Shown: one piece after another, positions 10,931 through 21,515 of the stretch
Position numbering within the stretch: the stretch's first letter is position 1
Layout of the letters: every line of letters begins with the position of its first letter
NCBI GenBank assembly: GCA_029721435.1
Contig: CM056577.1
Span: forward strand, 25,933,719 to 25,997,718
Length of the DNA stretch: 64,000 nt
From: Gymnothorax reevesii
Taxonomy: Eukaryota; Chordata; Actinopteri; Anguilliformes; Muraenidae
Direction of reading: 5' to 3'
Notes under the pieces: model-generated
What the model was told of the DNA's origin: nothing
Database searches by the model: none
The model's input: only the letters and a program-made list of their open reading frames with translations
Translations under genes and position numbers: made by a program

Positions 10931-11848
10931 TAACATAGCCAATTTATCATAATCATTTCTTATCATTACAAGTCATGTGATCTTGGTTGTTAAGGCAACA
11001 AACTGTTTGACTGTTCATCAGGCAAACTTAAACGGGAACAGCTTGAGAGCAATTGTGCATTATAGACGAGGTTATTGAAGGCCCTTCGAACATCTGAACA
11101 TCTGTTTTGAATAACTCTACCATCTATCAATGAAATAATAATTCAAAAACTGCATTTTGTTTTAACTCATGTCATCTTTGCCTGATATTAAAAGTTGTTC
11201 AATGATCTGGAACATTCAAATATGACGAATGAGCAGAAAAAAAAACAATCGAATAGGGGGAAAATAGTTTTTTACTGTTAAAAAAGTTAAAATGGTCGCC
11301 AATCAAGGACCAAGAGTAAAACGAAAACCACTCCATTCTTAAAAAGAAAGTAAAAATATATAAATATAAAAGCAAGGGCAGGACTAATTCGGAAGGTAAT
11401 AGGGCTTGGATTTGTACCCGTCTGGAGAGGACAGAAAGTGGTTTCTCATGGAAAGATCCATAGTCAGGCAGATGTTAAGGTAATATGGGGGTGAGAGCAT
11501 GACAAATCTGGGGCCTGGTCACGATGGACAGGAAGTGGTATGGCTCAATGATGCTGCATAACCCCCTCCTCTGCACCCTTTCAGTGGACAGTCACTTTGA
11601 AATTAAAGTGAGCTCAGAGTGCAGTCATTCAGTCATTTAATGGAAATTTCCTGGGATTTTTCCCACATGGATTTGCATGGTTTCGTAGCAAACCACAGCT
11701 CAGAAGAGTTGCTCAGGACAATTCTCAGAAATCCCATTGCACCAGGGTGGTTTTGAAATCAAAGAGCAGGTCTTGTGAGTCTGAGGTTCTGAGTTCAGTA
11801 TCTGCGGTGAAGAATTGTGGAGTTTCTATTCAAACTCCTACAGTATAG
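10931..11848. other. Noncoding, nothing recognised
   Basis: No gene or repeat family was identified in this stretch. Confidence 0.4.
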
Positions 11849-12049
11849 GAGGGGTCCCCAATCTTTCCCAGAAAGGGCCGGTGTGGATGCAGGCTTTCAT
11901 TCCAACCAAGCAGCTACACACCTCATGCTACTAATCAAGCTTATTAGCAAGAAGTCCAGGGTTGATTAGTAGTATCAAGTGTGATTGCTTGGTTGCAATG
12001 AAAGCCTGCACCCACACTGGCCCTTTATAGGAAAGATTAGGGACCCCTG
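11849..12049. mobile_element. 201-bp palindromic MITE, hAT-like
   Basis: Almost the whole element is an imperfect palindrome. The end AGGGGTCCCCAATCTTT faces an inverted AGGGGTCCCTAATCTTT, and inner arms GCAGGCTTTCATTCCAACC and GCAGGCTTTCATTGCAACC pair as well. GTATAG flanks both sides (11843-11848 and 12050-12055). hAT elements normally give 8-bp duplications and often start CAGGGG; here the first base is changed and only six flanking bases match. Confidence 0.65.
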
Positions 12050-12091
12050 GTATAGTGGAAAGGCATAGACAACACACATTAACCTCTAAAT

Positions 12092-12274
12092 CAGGGCTAC
12101 CCAGATCACGGTCCTCAAGGGCCAAGAGCTGCTGGTTTTGCTTCCTCCTTTTACCTGGGAGTCATATGTGATGACAATCTGGCCAATCAGTGTCAACAGA
12201 AGTTCAGATAATTGCCTGGAAGGGAGAAAACCAGGGCTGGATTCAGATTTGAGGGCCAGATTTGAGGAGCCCTA
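12092..12274 (+). mobile_element. hAT-like MITE with 8-bp target duplication
   Basis: Starts CAGGGCTACCCAGATC and ends with the inverse of AGGGCTCCTCAAATC. CTCTAAAT (12084-12091) and CTCAAAAT (12275-12282) are a 7-of-8 target duplication. The internal block CTGGCCAATCAG is shared with relatives at 41.8 kb and, inverted, 40.9 kb. No coding capacity. Confidence 0.65.
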
Positions 12275-12282
12275 CTCAAAAT

Positions 12283-12938
12283 TCAAATCAATTCAATTTT
12301 ATTTGCATGGTAGTTTTTACAGATTCCTGTGACAAGGACTCTAGAGTCACAAAGGGGGAAATCTGAAAAGCAAGCAAAAAAATAATCTCTTTGATGTCTT
12401 GAGCGGTAAATATTCAAAACAAGTGAATATTGAAAAGCCAGGGAAGCTATGGTGTTCATTGGTTCCCTCAGTGGTAAAAGAGACATTACTCACCAGTAAT
12501 AGGAACGATTTCCTAAGCTGAACTGCCTCAATTACCCAACTGATTGGAATGCTTTCAAGAGATCAGCGTGGGTGCACATGACAAGGATAACGGTGCTTGT
12601 TTGTACGCATATTCAGCGCTGACAGAGTAAATGATCTGTTGTGGCCCCAAGCAAGGTGTTTCTAGCAGAACAAGAGATTGCTGGGCAGGTCTTACCCTGC
12701 ATGGCACAATTTTCCCTGATATATCGCATGATGTAATCTGGCTTCGGTGTGGAAAACAGCAGCGGTGATAATTGTGCTGCTGAAGAATTTCGCACCCTCG
12801 TTGACTTACTCCACTAACCATGTGTTACAGCCGCATTGATGTGGTCTTTTGATGTACGGCAATGACACAGTGATTTAAGTACAGACTGTCAACTCTATTT
12901 GACATATTTAAGATGTCCATATTAACAAAACCCTTTAG
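12283..12938. other. Noncoding, nothing recognised
   Basis: Short open frames occur on the minus strand but lack family resemblance. No clear repeat family seen. Confidence 0.4.
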
Positions 12939-13385
12939 CATAAATTTAGTCCTAATTCCCCAGACACCTGTTTCAAATGCCCGTCTTACAAAGGTACCCT
13001 TTTTCATTGTATATGGGAATGTGAGGTAATAAAAGCAGTCTGGAAAGGGGCTTTACATTTGATTTCCCATATAACTGCTAAAGATATTCCTTTGTGCCCC
13101 ATGTTGTGTATTTTGGGCCTCTATCCTGATGAGGTATTACTTAGCAGATATGAAAAGATAATGACAGGCCTTTGTTTAGTTAATGTAAAACGCATAATTG
13201 CCATCTATTGGAGTAACATTGCAGCCCCTTCTATTAGTCATTGGCATAAGGAGTTATGTTCGGGGCTAGCATTAGAAAAAATAACATATATTATCAAGCA
13301 TAAGCTGAAGGAGTATTAAAAGATCTGGGGTATTTTCTTACAGTTTATTGAAAATGAAGATTTACCACATGTTCTAGATACATAA
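12939..13385 (+). pseudogene. C-terminal end of an L1-like LINE ORF2 (5'-truncated)
   Basis: One plus-strand frame runs from a stop at 12936 through CFKCPSYKGTLFHCIWEC, matching the cysteine-rich C-terminal motif (C-x2-C then H-C-x-W-E-C) of fish L1-like ORF2 proteins. It continues through IPLCPMLCILGL and LALEKITYIIKHKLKEY, then a TAA at 13317-13319. The same frame continues with KIWGIFLQFIENEDLP, so the TAA is an internal break. Reverse transcriptase and endonuclease domains are absent, as expected for 5' truncation during target-primed insertion. Assignment is by motif recall. Confidence 0.75.
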
Positions 13386-13477
13386 GACTCCTTCAAATGG
13401 ACCAACCTTATCTGTACCCATAGCTATGTGGTTGTGACTAATTATCTCTGTATCAATTCTTGCACTAATCTGTATAC

Positions 13478-13510
13478 TGAGTTTTTTTGTTTTGTTTTGT
13501 TTTGTTTTGC
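13478..13510 (+). repeat. (TTTTG)n microsatellite
   Basis: Short run of TTTTG units, followed downstream by a G run at about 13540-13550. Confidence 0.8.
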
Positions 13511-13862
13511 CTGGCACTCCAACTTTGTCTTTTTTTTGGGGGGGGGGGGTTGGTAAAAGGGTGGAACACAATATGTCTACGTTTTTATTTGGAATGCATT
13601 GTTAATGTTCCACTGTGAAAACTTCAAAACACATGCATTAAAAACACCCTTTAGGAATGACAGCACTTTCAACTGCCTCCAGATACGTACTGACTGTACA
13701 GTAAAAGTAAAAGACATCAGCCAGTATTTGATGAACATTCCAAGATCAAAATGACAACATTAATGTTGATTGGTGCCACCACTTCACCTTTGCACAGCTG
13801 AGCATCATGCACGTTCTATAACAAGTATACTAATGCATACACACAAATAAGGCTAACCATAT

Positions 13863-14390
13863 TGTCAGGCCACGCCTCCAGCTGTCCAGCTCACCGGTCT
13901 CCTAAGACCCGGACTGCATTGTTCATATCACTGTATCATTGTTTGCATCTGTGTGTAATTGCCGCTGGGTGGTAGCAGTGTGTATACAAGACCGCGCTTC
14001 ACTGAGTCTCATTGTGAAGTCTCATAAATCCACGCCCGTGTGACATTGTTAGTCTTGTTTAGACATATCACCATACTTGCAAATACAATTCTGAACTCTT
14101 TATATTTAGTGCCGTTTATGTTTATACCAGCACTTACATTTAAGGAACATTGTTTCCTTTTGTTTTCCTATTTGCAATACAATGTAACTGTAGCCACAGC
14201 CCAAAAATGGTATTATTCATAGTCTGTATTCTGGAACTTCTGTTCTGTATCGTTTAGCGTTTCTACATCTGTACCTTATGCAGTGCGGTAGGCATAATAA
14301 ATAAAATCAAGTCCTTCCTTGCGCCTGAGTCCAGTGCTCAACTTCCTGTCCTCCGTGCATCTGCACTGTGCATGCGACACAGACCTTACA
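13863..14390 (+). mobile_element. Probable solo LTR of a retroelement
   Basis: The segment begins TGTCAGGCCACGCC and ends CCTTACA, the TG...CA form of LTRs. Near the 3' side is an AATAAATAAAATCAAG polyadenylation-type signal, then CTTCCTTGCGCCTGAGTC, a common arrangement at the R/U5 junction of fish LTRs. No gag, pol or env reading frame adjoins it, and I could not find a convincing target duplication. This is an inference from layout. Confidence 0.45.
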
Positions 14391-15114
14391 CGTAAAATAT
14401 CATGTTCCTGTTTGAAATTCTTTAGTGAAATAAAAAATTGAAAGAAACATTTTTGCAGATTGAGGCTTCACACATAAACAGCTAAAGGCAAGCAGAGGTG
14501 AGATAGAGGCCAAATAAGAAGCATTTCATAAGTGCACTGCTCTCACTCCTTAAATGGTGAGGCATAAAACTGTATTATTCCAGTAAACTGAGTAGCAACC
14601 GCCCTTATATTTGTGTTTGTGGAAATGCATCATTAACATCACACGTGCAGGATTAATACGCCATGAGCTGGCTTCATCAGAGGACACAATATTTCAAACA
14701 TCAAGCACTTTATTGGTGTTTAATGGGTGTGCCCCGGGTAATAACAATATCTTTGGAAAACATGATTCACATAGTTAGAAGAATTGCTCATGTAATGCAT
14801 TATCCAATATAAAATAAAATTCAAAATGCATAATGTCGGATCACATTTAAAAAAAAAAAAAATTATTGGCAACTATTAACAACTGCAAATTTCCATCAAA
14901 TTAGTTGCGCAGGATCTTGCTGTTCCATTTGGAGTCCAATGCCTATTAACTTTATCAAGTTTCCAGCACACAGTAAACATGCTAAATCAGTACTGTATGC
15001 ACGCTCACTTCATTGCTAAACAGGATCAATTTTAGCTTTCAGTGGACAGAGAATTCAGTACACACTCCACCAGGTCTTTTGACATTGCACTCTTATTCAG
15101 CCATCTCATCCTTA
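14391..15114. other. Noncoding, nothing recognised
   Basis: AT-rich spacer with an A run near 14850; no gene or repeat family recognised. Confidence 0.4.
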
Positions 15115-15403
15115 GGCACGGTGGCACAGTGGTTGGCATTGCTGCCTCACAGCAAGAAGGTCGTGGGTTCAAATACGGCTTGGGGCCTTTCTGTGTGTTA
15201 GCGTGGGTTTTTTCCGGGTACTCCGGTTTCCTCCCACAGTCCAAAGACATGCATAGTAGGTTAATTGGAGACACTAAATTGCCCAATGAGAGTGAGATGG
15301 TCTGTGAATGGTGTGTGTGCCCTGTGATGGATTGGCAACCTGTCCAGGGTGGGTTCCTGCCAGCTGGGATAGGCCCTGAGGAATAAGCGGGTATAAAAGA
15401 TGA
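15115..15403 (+). mobile_element. V-SINE-like retroposon (tRNA-derived)
   Basis: The tRNA-like head has a TGGCACAGTGG A-box and a GTGGGTTCAAAT B-box. The central conserved domain of the V-SINE superfamily follows (CTCCGGTTTCCTCCCACAG, CCAAAGACATGCAT), then the tail AATAAGCGGGTATA. An internal deletion of about 20 bp in the centre distinguishes it from the copy at 19.9 kb. Open frames across it are artefacts of the repeat. Confidence 0.85.
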
Positions 15404-15898
15404 ATGAATCCTTGAGGCATGAACAAAGCAGTCCTCAAGCTGGAATTTTTCCCTACTGCACTCGTCTCCTTTTGTTCCCATGCGACATGTGGACAAGTTG
15501 TACCAGCTACATGTTGTGGCCATCTGTGTAAAGAGTTATGTGAACGATTTGAACATGTGGAGAAGGAGAGGAGACCTGTGCTATACCTCTCACGGGAATG
15601 TCAATATCGATTGATTGAATGATTTCTTCCTTTTTTATTTTTCCTGCATATTGTTTCATCTGACCTGGCATCATTGACTGCATTTGGCAACCTGCAAAAG
15701 AAGTGTAAAGTTTACAAACAAGTTGAACAGAACTGAATTGAGCAGAACTGAATATGAAGCAGCTCAACTGATTTTAATTGATCTTACCTGAACTGATTGT
15801 TGAGAACTGATTCAGCAGGCAATGCTTACAGGAGTGATGAATCATTACTGACACCATAGTATCTGCCGTCCATCTTCAAAATTTTTGCATGTGCAAAC
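15404..15898. other. Noncoding, nothing recognised
   Basis: Short overlapping frames here are not supported by any family resemblance. Confidence 0.4.
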
Positions 15899-15900
15899 TA

Positions 15901-16745
15901 CAAACCATGAATCCAGTGAAGTTGGGACGTTGTGTAAAATATGAATAAAAACAGAATGCAAATCATTGTATTCTGTTTTATTCATGTTTTACACAACATC
16001 AAATTAAAAATGAGGTAATATTTTTCATGACATCATAAAATGTCTCACTTTCATCATTTCATGAAAGATATTAGCTGATTTTTAATTTGATGGCAGCAAC
16101 AAATTTCACAAAAGTTGAGACAGGGGCAACAAAAGGCTGGAAAAGTAAGTGGTACTAATAAAAAAACAACTGTAAGAGCCTTTTGCAACTAATTAGGTCA
16201 ATTGGCAACAGGTCAGTAAAATAACTGGGTACAAAAAGAGCATTTTACAGAGCCAGAGTCTCTCAGAAGTAAAGATGGGCAGAGGTTCACCAATCTGTGA
16301 AAAAATGTGTCAAAAATTGTAGATTAATTTCAGAAAAATGTTCCTCAATGTAAAATTGCAAAGACTTTGAATATCCCACCATCTACAGTACATAATATCC
16401 TCAAAAGATTCAGGGAATCTGGAGAAATCTCTGTGCTCAAGGGACAAGGCCGAATGTCAATATTGGTTGCTTTTGATCTTCAGGCCCTCAGGCGCCACTG
16501 CATTAAAAACAGGCATGATTCTGCACTGGGTTCTGTATAGGCTCAGGAGCACTGCCAGAAATCATTGCCTGTGACCAATGGTAAACATGGCCCTGTCCTA
16601 ACTTTTCTGAGATGTGTTGCTGCCTTCAAATTCAAAATCAGGTAATATTTTTCATGAAATGGTCAAATGTCTCTCTTTCCACATCTGATATGTTGTTTAT
16701 GTTCTATTGTGAATAAAATTTGCAAGTCATTGCAATTGGGGTTTG
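15901..16745 (+). mobile_element. Tc1-like transposon derivative, internally deleted
   Basis: The ends CAAACCATGAATCC and, inverted, CAAACCCCAATTGC are flanked by TA (15899-15900 and 16746-16747), the Tc1/mariner duplication. Inside is a decayed N-terminal transposase region (near 16270-16450) whose sequence resembles TVHNILKRFRESGEI from the helix-turn-helix part. The catalytic DD34E region is missing. Near the left end the terminal sequence is duplicated in inverted form, giving a hairpin (about 15932-16000). Confidence 0.75.
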
Positions 16746-16747
16746 TA

Positions 16748-17746
16748 CAATGAGGAAAAGCCAATGGTCATCAGGGCTGAGAAGAAGATGGAGATAAAAG
16801 GGAAATACTTTTTTGAGGGTTTTGTCAGTTTCTTGCTCTGACCATATGACTTTTGACTCCACCACAGACCAACTTGGTATATCCCCGAAACTTGCTTCAC
16901 TGAAGTCTATTGTAATGTGAGGGGGAAAGCCACTAGATGGCAGTATTGACCTTTTTTGTTTAGCCCAGTCTGGAGCTAGGTTTTGGGCATGTCCTGAGCA
17001 TGCCTCAGAGGGGAAAGTCCCAGAGAATTGAAAAAAGTCTGGAAGTTAGGAGGGGGCTGGAAAAGAGTATATAAGGAGAAGAATTGAGAGTAAAGTAGTA
17101 GGAGAAATTGCAAGGAGAAATAGTGGAAGGATACATTTCACCAGACCTGTCACTCTTTTCAAGACCTGTGAAGCTTTTTGTGGATGTTTGCCTGTGTTGG
17201 AGCATTTTCCTGCCCAGAACATCGCAAAGCAACCCCATCTTAAGGGACAGTAAATATCTCTTTTTTTTTTTTTGTTTGTTAGGTAATATTTCAATCTTGG
17301 TCAGCGGTTTGTTTAATGAAATCTGTTGAAGTTTTAAAATTTTTGCCTGTCATCCCTTGCTGTCTGATAGTGTTATGACCCCAATTTGTTATGACCTATC
17401 GACCGTGAGATTTTTGAGAGAGAAGGAACAAACTACCTCTGCTTCAGTGTACAGAATGTGCTGGAGCTTGTTGCAATCTTTTTTTGACCATGTTTCCAAA
17501 TGTGCTTGCGCAAGATCCCTCAGAATTAGAACAGGGGTAGGACAAAGCTATGTGTGGTTCCCTGTTTTTATCCTCTGCAAAACAGACAGCAGTGTGTGCG
17601 TACAGCTCAACTTAAATATGGAAGGGAAGTCTCAAATGGGCTCTGATTTTTAACTTCTTCGTACCAAGTTCCATGAACATATACAATACAGTCAACAGTT
17701 AGACTGATATGTGTGTCCTGGCTTGGTAATTATGATTTTCTTATTT
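16748..17746. other. Noncoding; a TATA-like motif is the only feature noted
   Basis: Mostly unremarkable sequence. TATATAAGG at 17068-17076 could be a core promoter element, but no transcribed gene follows. A T run lies near 17260. Confidence 0.35.
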
Positions 17747-17759
17747 AAAAGGTGATTTG

Positions 17760-18245
17760 GGGCTGCTGGGTGGCTCACACGGTTAAGGCACTGCGCTGCA
17801 GTGCAGAGGTGATCACCACGTCGCGGGTTCAAGCCTCGGCGTATCCACCGGCAGGGGTCGGCAGCTTTTTCAGAGTAGCGCACAATTGGCTATCGCGCTA
17901 CAGGGTTACAAATTGGGAAGGGACTGCCGGATATGGGTATTCGATATCAGCTTTGTTCGTTGCTCCAGCGCCTCCTGTTGGCCAGACGGGTGCTCGTCAG
18001 GAAGACTCCGGCTTGGTTCATGTCCGGGTATCCTCCGCCCTCGCTCTGAACTTGCGAAGATTCAACCAGCGAGTGTATAAGAATCAGTGGCTGACAGGCA
18101 CGTGCTTCGGAGGAGAGCCGTGAACTGTCTTCACTATCCTGAGTTGGCAGCAAGGGGTCGCATACGAGCAAGCTTTGTACATAGTTTCCCAATTGGGCAT
18201 TCCAAATTCGGGTGGGATTGGAGATGCCAAATTTAAAAAAAAAAA
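17760..18245 (+). mobile_element. Long tRNA-type SINE (about 490 bp), copy 1
   Basis: The head has an A-box-like TGGCTCACACGG and a B-box-like GCGGGTTCAAGCC. A long body (AGCGCACAATTGGCTATCGC, CGCCTCCTGTTGGCCAGACG) ends in GAGATGCCAAATTT and an A run. AAAAGGTGATTTG flanks both sides (17747-17759 and 18246-18258), a 13-bp target duplication. Two more copies occur at 36.6 and 61 kb on the other strand. I do not recognise a published family name. Confidence 0.85.
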
Positions 18246-18614
18246 AAAAGGTGATTTGAATATTAGGGCAAACTTCCTTCAAGCTGACTTGCTCATAATT
18301 TGTGAGCAGGCGTTGCTATTGGTTGCTGTGTGATTTTACACGGATCCACCAAGCTTGAAAACAATGAGACATTTTTACTTACTGTCACCGCTGTATGATC
18401 TTTAAAGTTGAAGTTAGCTGAGTTGTGGTATCTCAGCTAACAATGCAACAGGGTGCATGTCTCAAAGTTTCCTTGTGATGAACACTGAATACCGTTTAAT
18501 TCTGTTCTTTAAACCCAATAATTGCCTCAGGAATACCACAGTTAAAAAATCTACTTTGCTTGGAAATTAGCTAACAGCTATATTCACAACTGCACACATA
18601 GTGCCTTCATAATG
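18246..18614. other. Noncoding, nothing recognised
   Basis: Spacer between a SINE and a minisatellite. Confidence 0.4.
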
Positions 18615-18945
18615 TAACCCCACTCAGACAAAACCGCACTGGATATAACCCCACTCAGATAAAACCCCACTGGATATAACCCCACTCTGACAAAACTGCA
18701 CTGGATATAACCCCACTCAGACAAAACCCCACTGGATATAACCTCACTCTGACAAAACCACACTGGATATAACCCCACTCAGACAAAACCCCACTGGATA
18801 TAACCCCACTCTGACTAAACCGCTCTGGACATAACCCCACTCTGACAAAACCGCACTGTATATAACCCCACTCTGACAAAACCGCATTGGATATAACCCC
18901 ACTCTGACAAAACTGCACTGGATATAACCCCACTGAACAGAACCC
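18615..18945 (+). repeat. 31-bp minisatellite, about 10.5 units
   Basis: Unit of the form GGATATAACCCCACTCTGAC followed by AAAACCGCACT, repeated head to tail. Two sub-types (CTGAC...CCGCACT and CAGAC...CCCCACT) alternate through the first half; the second half is almost only the CTGAC type. Because 31 is not a multiple of three, every frame cycles; the repetitive open frames on the minus strand (GFVRVGLYP-like) are translations of this repeat. Confidence 0.9.
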
Positions 18946-19374
18946 CACTCATGAAATACTCCCTTCGGACAAAGCCCCACTTCTATTACAGGACATATAC
19001 TGTATACAAAAACAACTAAGATGTTCTCTTTTGACCATTCCTCTGAAACACAATCAGAGAAATGTTGATCTGAATTCAAAGACAAAAGAATTAGAATTAT
19101 TATAAAAATTACAACTACAATTATTATTACAAATCATTGTGATTTTTCCTGAAAAAATTCTGAGCGGGGTTCTGTCACGGTGTGGTTCTGTCCTGGATTC
19201 CCCGGTAAAATCTAAGCACTCCTTGGCAGACCTTCAACACTTCGGAAGGTCATCTGGATGAGCCACCAAAGGTAGAAGCTTTTTCACAGGGGAAACGCTG
19301 AGTTAGCACAACAACCTCAAATGAAATTCCAGTCACCTGGTGCGTATTTAAGTTACTCAAATGAGGCGCTCCTG

Positions 19375-19545
19375 CTTACTGCGGAGTTGGCTCAGTTAGC
19401 GCTCCTGCATGCTGGGCTTTCTGAGGTCCTGGCTCAGCTAGGGCTCCAGTATAGGCCAACAGTGTTATATGGCAAATTGGCTCAGCTAGAGCTCCTGTAC
19501 GCTGTGCTTTCTGGGGTGTTGGCTCTGGTATCACTCCTGTGATCT
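19375..19545 (+). repeat. Degenerate 42-48-bp tandem repeat
   Basis: About three and a half imperfect units, each containing GGCTCAGCTAG or a variant, then GCTCCTG and GCTGTGCTTTCTG. Decay makes the exact period uncertain. Confidence 0.5.
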
Positions 19546-19680
19546 TTTGTTGAAAAGCCGCATTAACGTGCATATGCTTAGATTGGCTACTTCCCCACCA
19601 CTAGTGGCTTTAGCCCAGGCTAACCCCATTGGTCCAGGTCTACTGAGAGGCCTGGGATTAAACAGTCATTTTTGAAATGT

Positions 19681-19808
19681 TCTCCAACTCTCCGGTGCTC
19701 ATAATTTCTGCGGTTGGGTGAGAAAATTTTGTATTTTGATTCATTGGACCAAACGACTTGTTCCCAGTCCATTGGTGTCCAATCCTTCAATTTCTTAGCA
19801 AACTCAAG
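19681..19808 (-). pseudogene. Tc1-like transposase fragment
   Basis: Minus-strand translation gives about 42 uninterrupted residues, LEFAKKLKDWTPMDWEQVVW followed by SNESKYKIFSPNRR. This corresponds to the segment around the first catalytic Asp of Tc1-like transposases (family motif W-S-D-E-S). In this copy that Asp codon reads as Asn, so the fragment is inactive. No terminal repeats remain. It differs clearly from the other Tc1 copies here and so belongs to another subfamily. Confidence 0.7.
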
Positions 19809-19902
19809 TCTTATTTATGAAAATTTATGAAACGAGAGTTGTAATTATTTGGAAAATTTTTAAAAGCACTTGCCTTTAGTCGGTGGTCTATTCAAGTTAA
19901 TG

Positions 19903-20252
19903 GGATGAATGGCACAGTGGTTAGCATTGCTGCCTCACAGCAAGAAGGTTGTGGGTTCGAATCCGGCCTGGGGCCTTTCTGTGTGGAGTTTGCTTGTTCT
20001 CCCCGTGTTGCGTGGGTTTTTGCCGGGTACTCCGGTTTCCTCCCAGTCCAAAGACATGCATATCAGGCTAATTGGAGACACCAAATTGCCCATAGGTATG
20101 AGTGTGAGAGTGAATGGTGTGTGCGCCCTGCGATGGATTGGCAAGCTGTTCAGGGTGGGTCCCTGCCTTTGCCCGTAGTCAGCTGGGATAGGCTCCAGCT
20201 CGCCCCGTGACCCGAGTGAGGAATAAGCGGGTATAGAAAATGGATGGATGGA
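19903..20252 (+). mobile_element. V-SINE-like retroposon, near full length
   Basis: The best preserved copy: A-box TGGCACAGTGG, B-box GGGTTCGAATCC, central V-domain (TCTGTGTGGAGTTTGCTTG, CTCCGGTTTCCTCCCAG), and a 3' part ending in GGGTATAGAAAATGGATGG. The tail ATGGATGG is typical of many teleost copies. Confidence 0.9.
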
Positions 20253-20318
20253 AGTCTTTACGACAACAGTAACTTATATAACTATGACATCAATTGTAAA
20301 GGAGAAATATATATTTAT

Positions 20319-20820
20319 ATACCAATTCCAATGAAATTGGGACATTTCATAAAACCTGATTTAAACAGAATACAAGAATACAATGATTAGCAAATCCTTT
20401 TTGACCTATATTCAAAGTGAGTACACTACAAAGACCAGATGTTTAATGTTCAAATTGATAAACATTATTGTTTGTTTTTTTTTTATATTCACTCATGTTT
20501 GAATTTGATGCCTGCAACACTTTCCAAAAAAGCTGGAACAGGGGCACGATCACCTTTCCTTTTAACAACACTCAACAAATGTTTGGGAACGAGAACACTA
20601 ATTGTAGAACGACTTCAGCTGCTCAACAGTCCGGGGTCTTCAATTTCGTATTTTGCGCTTCCTAATGCGCCACACATTTTCAGTGGGAGACAAGTCTGGA
20701 CCGCAGGCAGGCCAGTCTATTACCAGCACTCTTTTACTAAGAAGCCACGCTATTGTAACATGCAGAATGTGGCTTGGCATTGTCTTTCAGAAATAAGCAG
20801 GGTCTTCCTTGAAAATACCC
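20319..20820 (-). mobile_element. Truncated Tc1-like transposon with C-terminal transposase remnant
   Basis: Begins with a Tc1-type terminal repeat lacking its first few bases (CCAATTCCAATGAAATTGGG). The minus strand then carries remnants of the transposase C-terminal half, including the block equivalent to LSPIENVWRI around 20665-20690, with frameshifts. The element breaks off near 20820, where an unrelated tandem repeat starts, and no right terminus is present. Confidence 0.65.
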
Positions 20821-20865
20821 CTGACCCTTGTGCACTGAAGATATTATGGAATATTTTCATATAAA

Positions 20866-21515
20866 CGGGCACTGCACCTCTGCATGAAGTATTGAACGCC
20901 TGCCTGAAATTTGAAAACAATCTAATGAGCAGTTTTCGAGAAATCGGTCAGACAAAATTTGTAGTGGTGAATTTTCTAAGTTCAAAATATGGAAAACAAA
21001 AGAAAATTTTGAAATTATCATAATTTTTTCATGAAACTTGGCACTGCACCTCTCCATGAAGTGTAGAAGGCGTGACTGCAATTTGAAAACAATCTGATGT
21101 GCAGTTTTTGAGAAATCGGTCGGACTAACCAGTGCGGACAGACAGAAGGACAGGTATGGCATGTTATATGCATATGGCATGTAAATTGGCACAGCACCTC
21201 TGCATGAAGTATAGACTGGGTGACTTGAAACAATCTGAGCGGTTTTTGAGAAATTGGTCAGACAACATTTGCAGTGATAAATTTTCAAAGTTCAAAATAT
21301 ATAAAACAAAAGTTATTTTTGAAAAAAATCATCCCATTTTCATGGTACTTGGCACTGTATCTCTCCATGAAGTGTAGAATGCATGCCTGCAATTGGAAAA
21401 CAATCTGATGAGCGGTTTTTGAGAAATCAGTCAGACAAACTGACGCGGACGGACGTAAGGACGGATGGATGGAATTCTTCGGCATATACCGTATAACCCC
21501 ACCCAGTCGGGGGTT
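20866..21515. repeat. Tandem unclassified repeat, four half-units of about 145-175 bp
   Basis: The marker GCACCTCTGCATGAAG or a close variant recurs at about 20873, 21047, 21193 and 21357. Each is followed by TTGAAAACAATCTGATG, GGTTTTTGAGAAATCGG and TCAGACAAA. Units 1 and 3, and 2 and 4, resemble each other most, so a roughly 310-bp dimer was duplicated. The second and fourth units end in GCGGACGGAC-type sequence. The class is unknown. Confidence 0.7.

Noticed and set aside
15032..15523. 163-residue minus-strand open frame and its overlapping plus-strand frames
   Set aside because: They lie across a V-SINE; the peptides (for example MAQWLALLPHSKKVVGS in the 19.9-kb copy) are translations of the SINE head.
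17775..17850. Possible tRNA gene
   Set aside because: A- and B-box-like motifs are present but the cloverleaf is poor and the sequence continues into a SINE body with flanking target duplications.
18615..18945. Possible CRISPR array
   Set aside because: Units are contiguous without unique spacers, and the genome is eukaryotic.
18655..19085. Repetitive open frames that look like a repeat protein
   Set aside because: They are the 31-bp minisatellite read in successive frames; no start context, no domain, and the unit is not a multiple of three.
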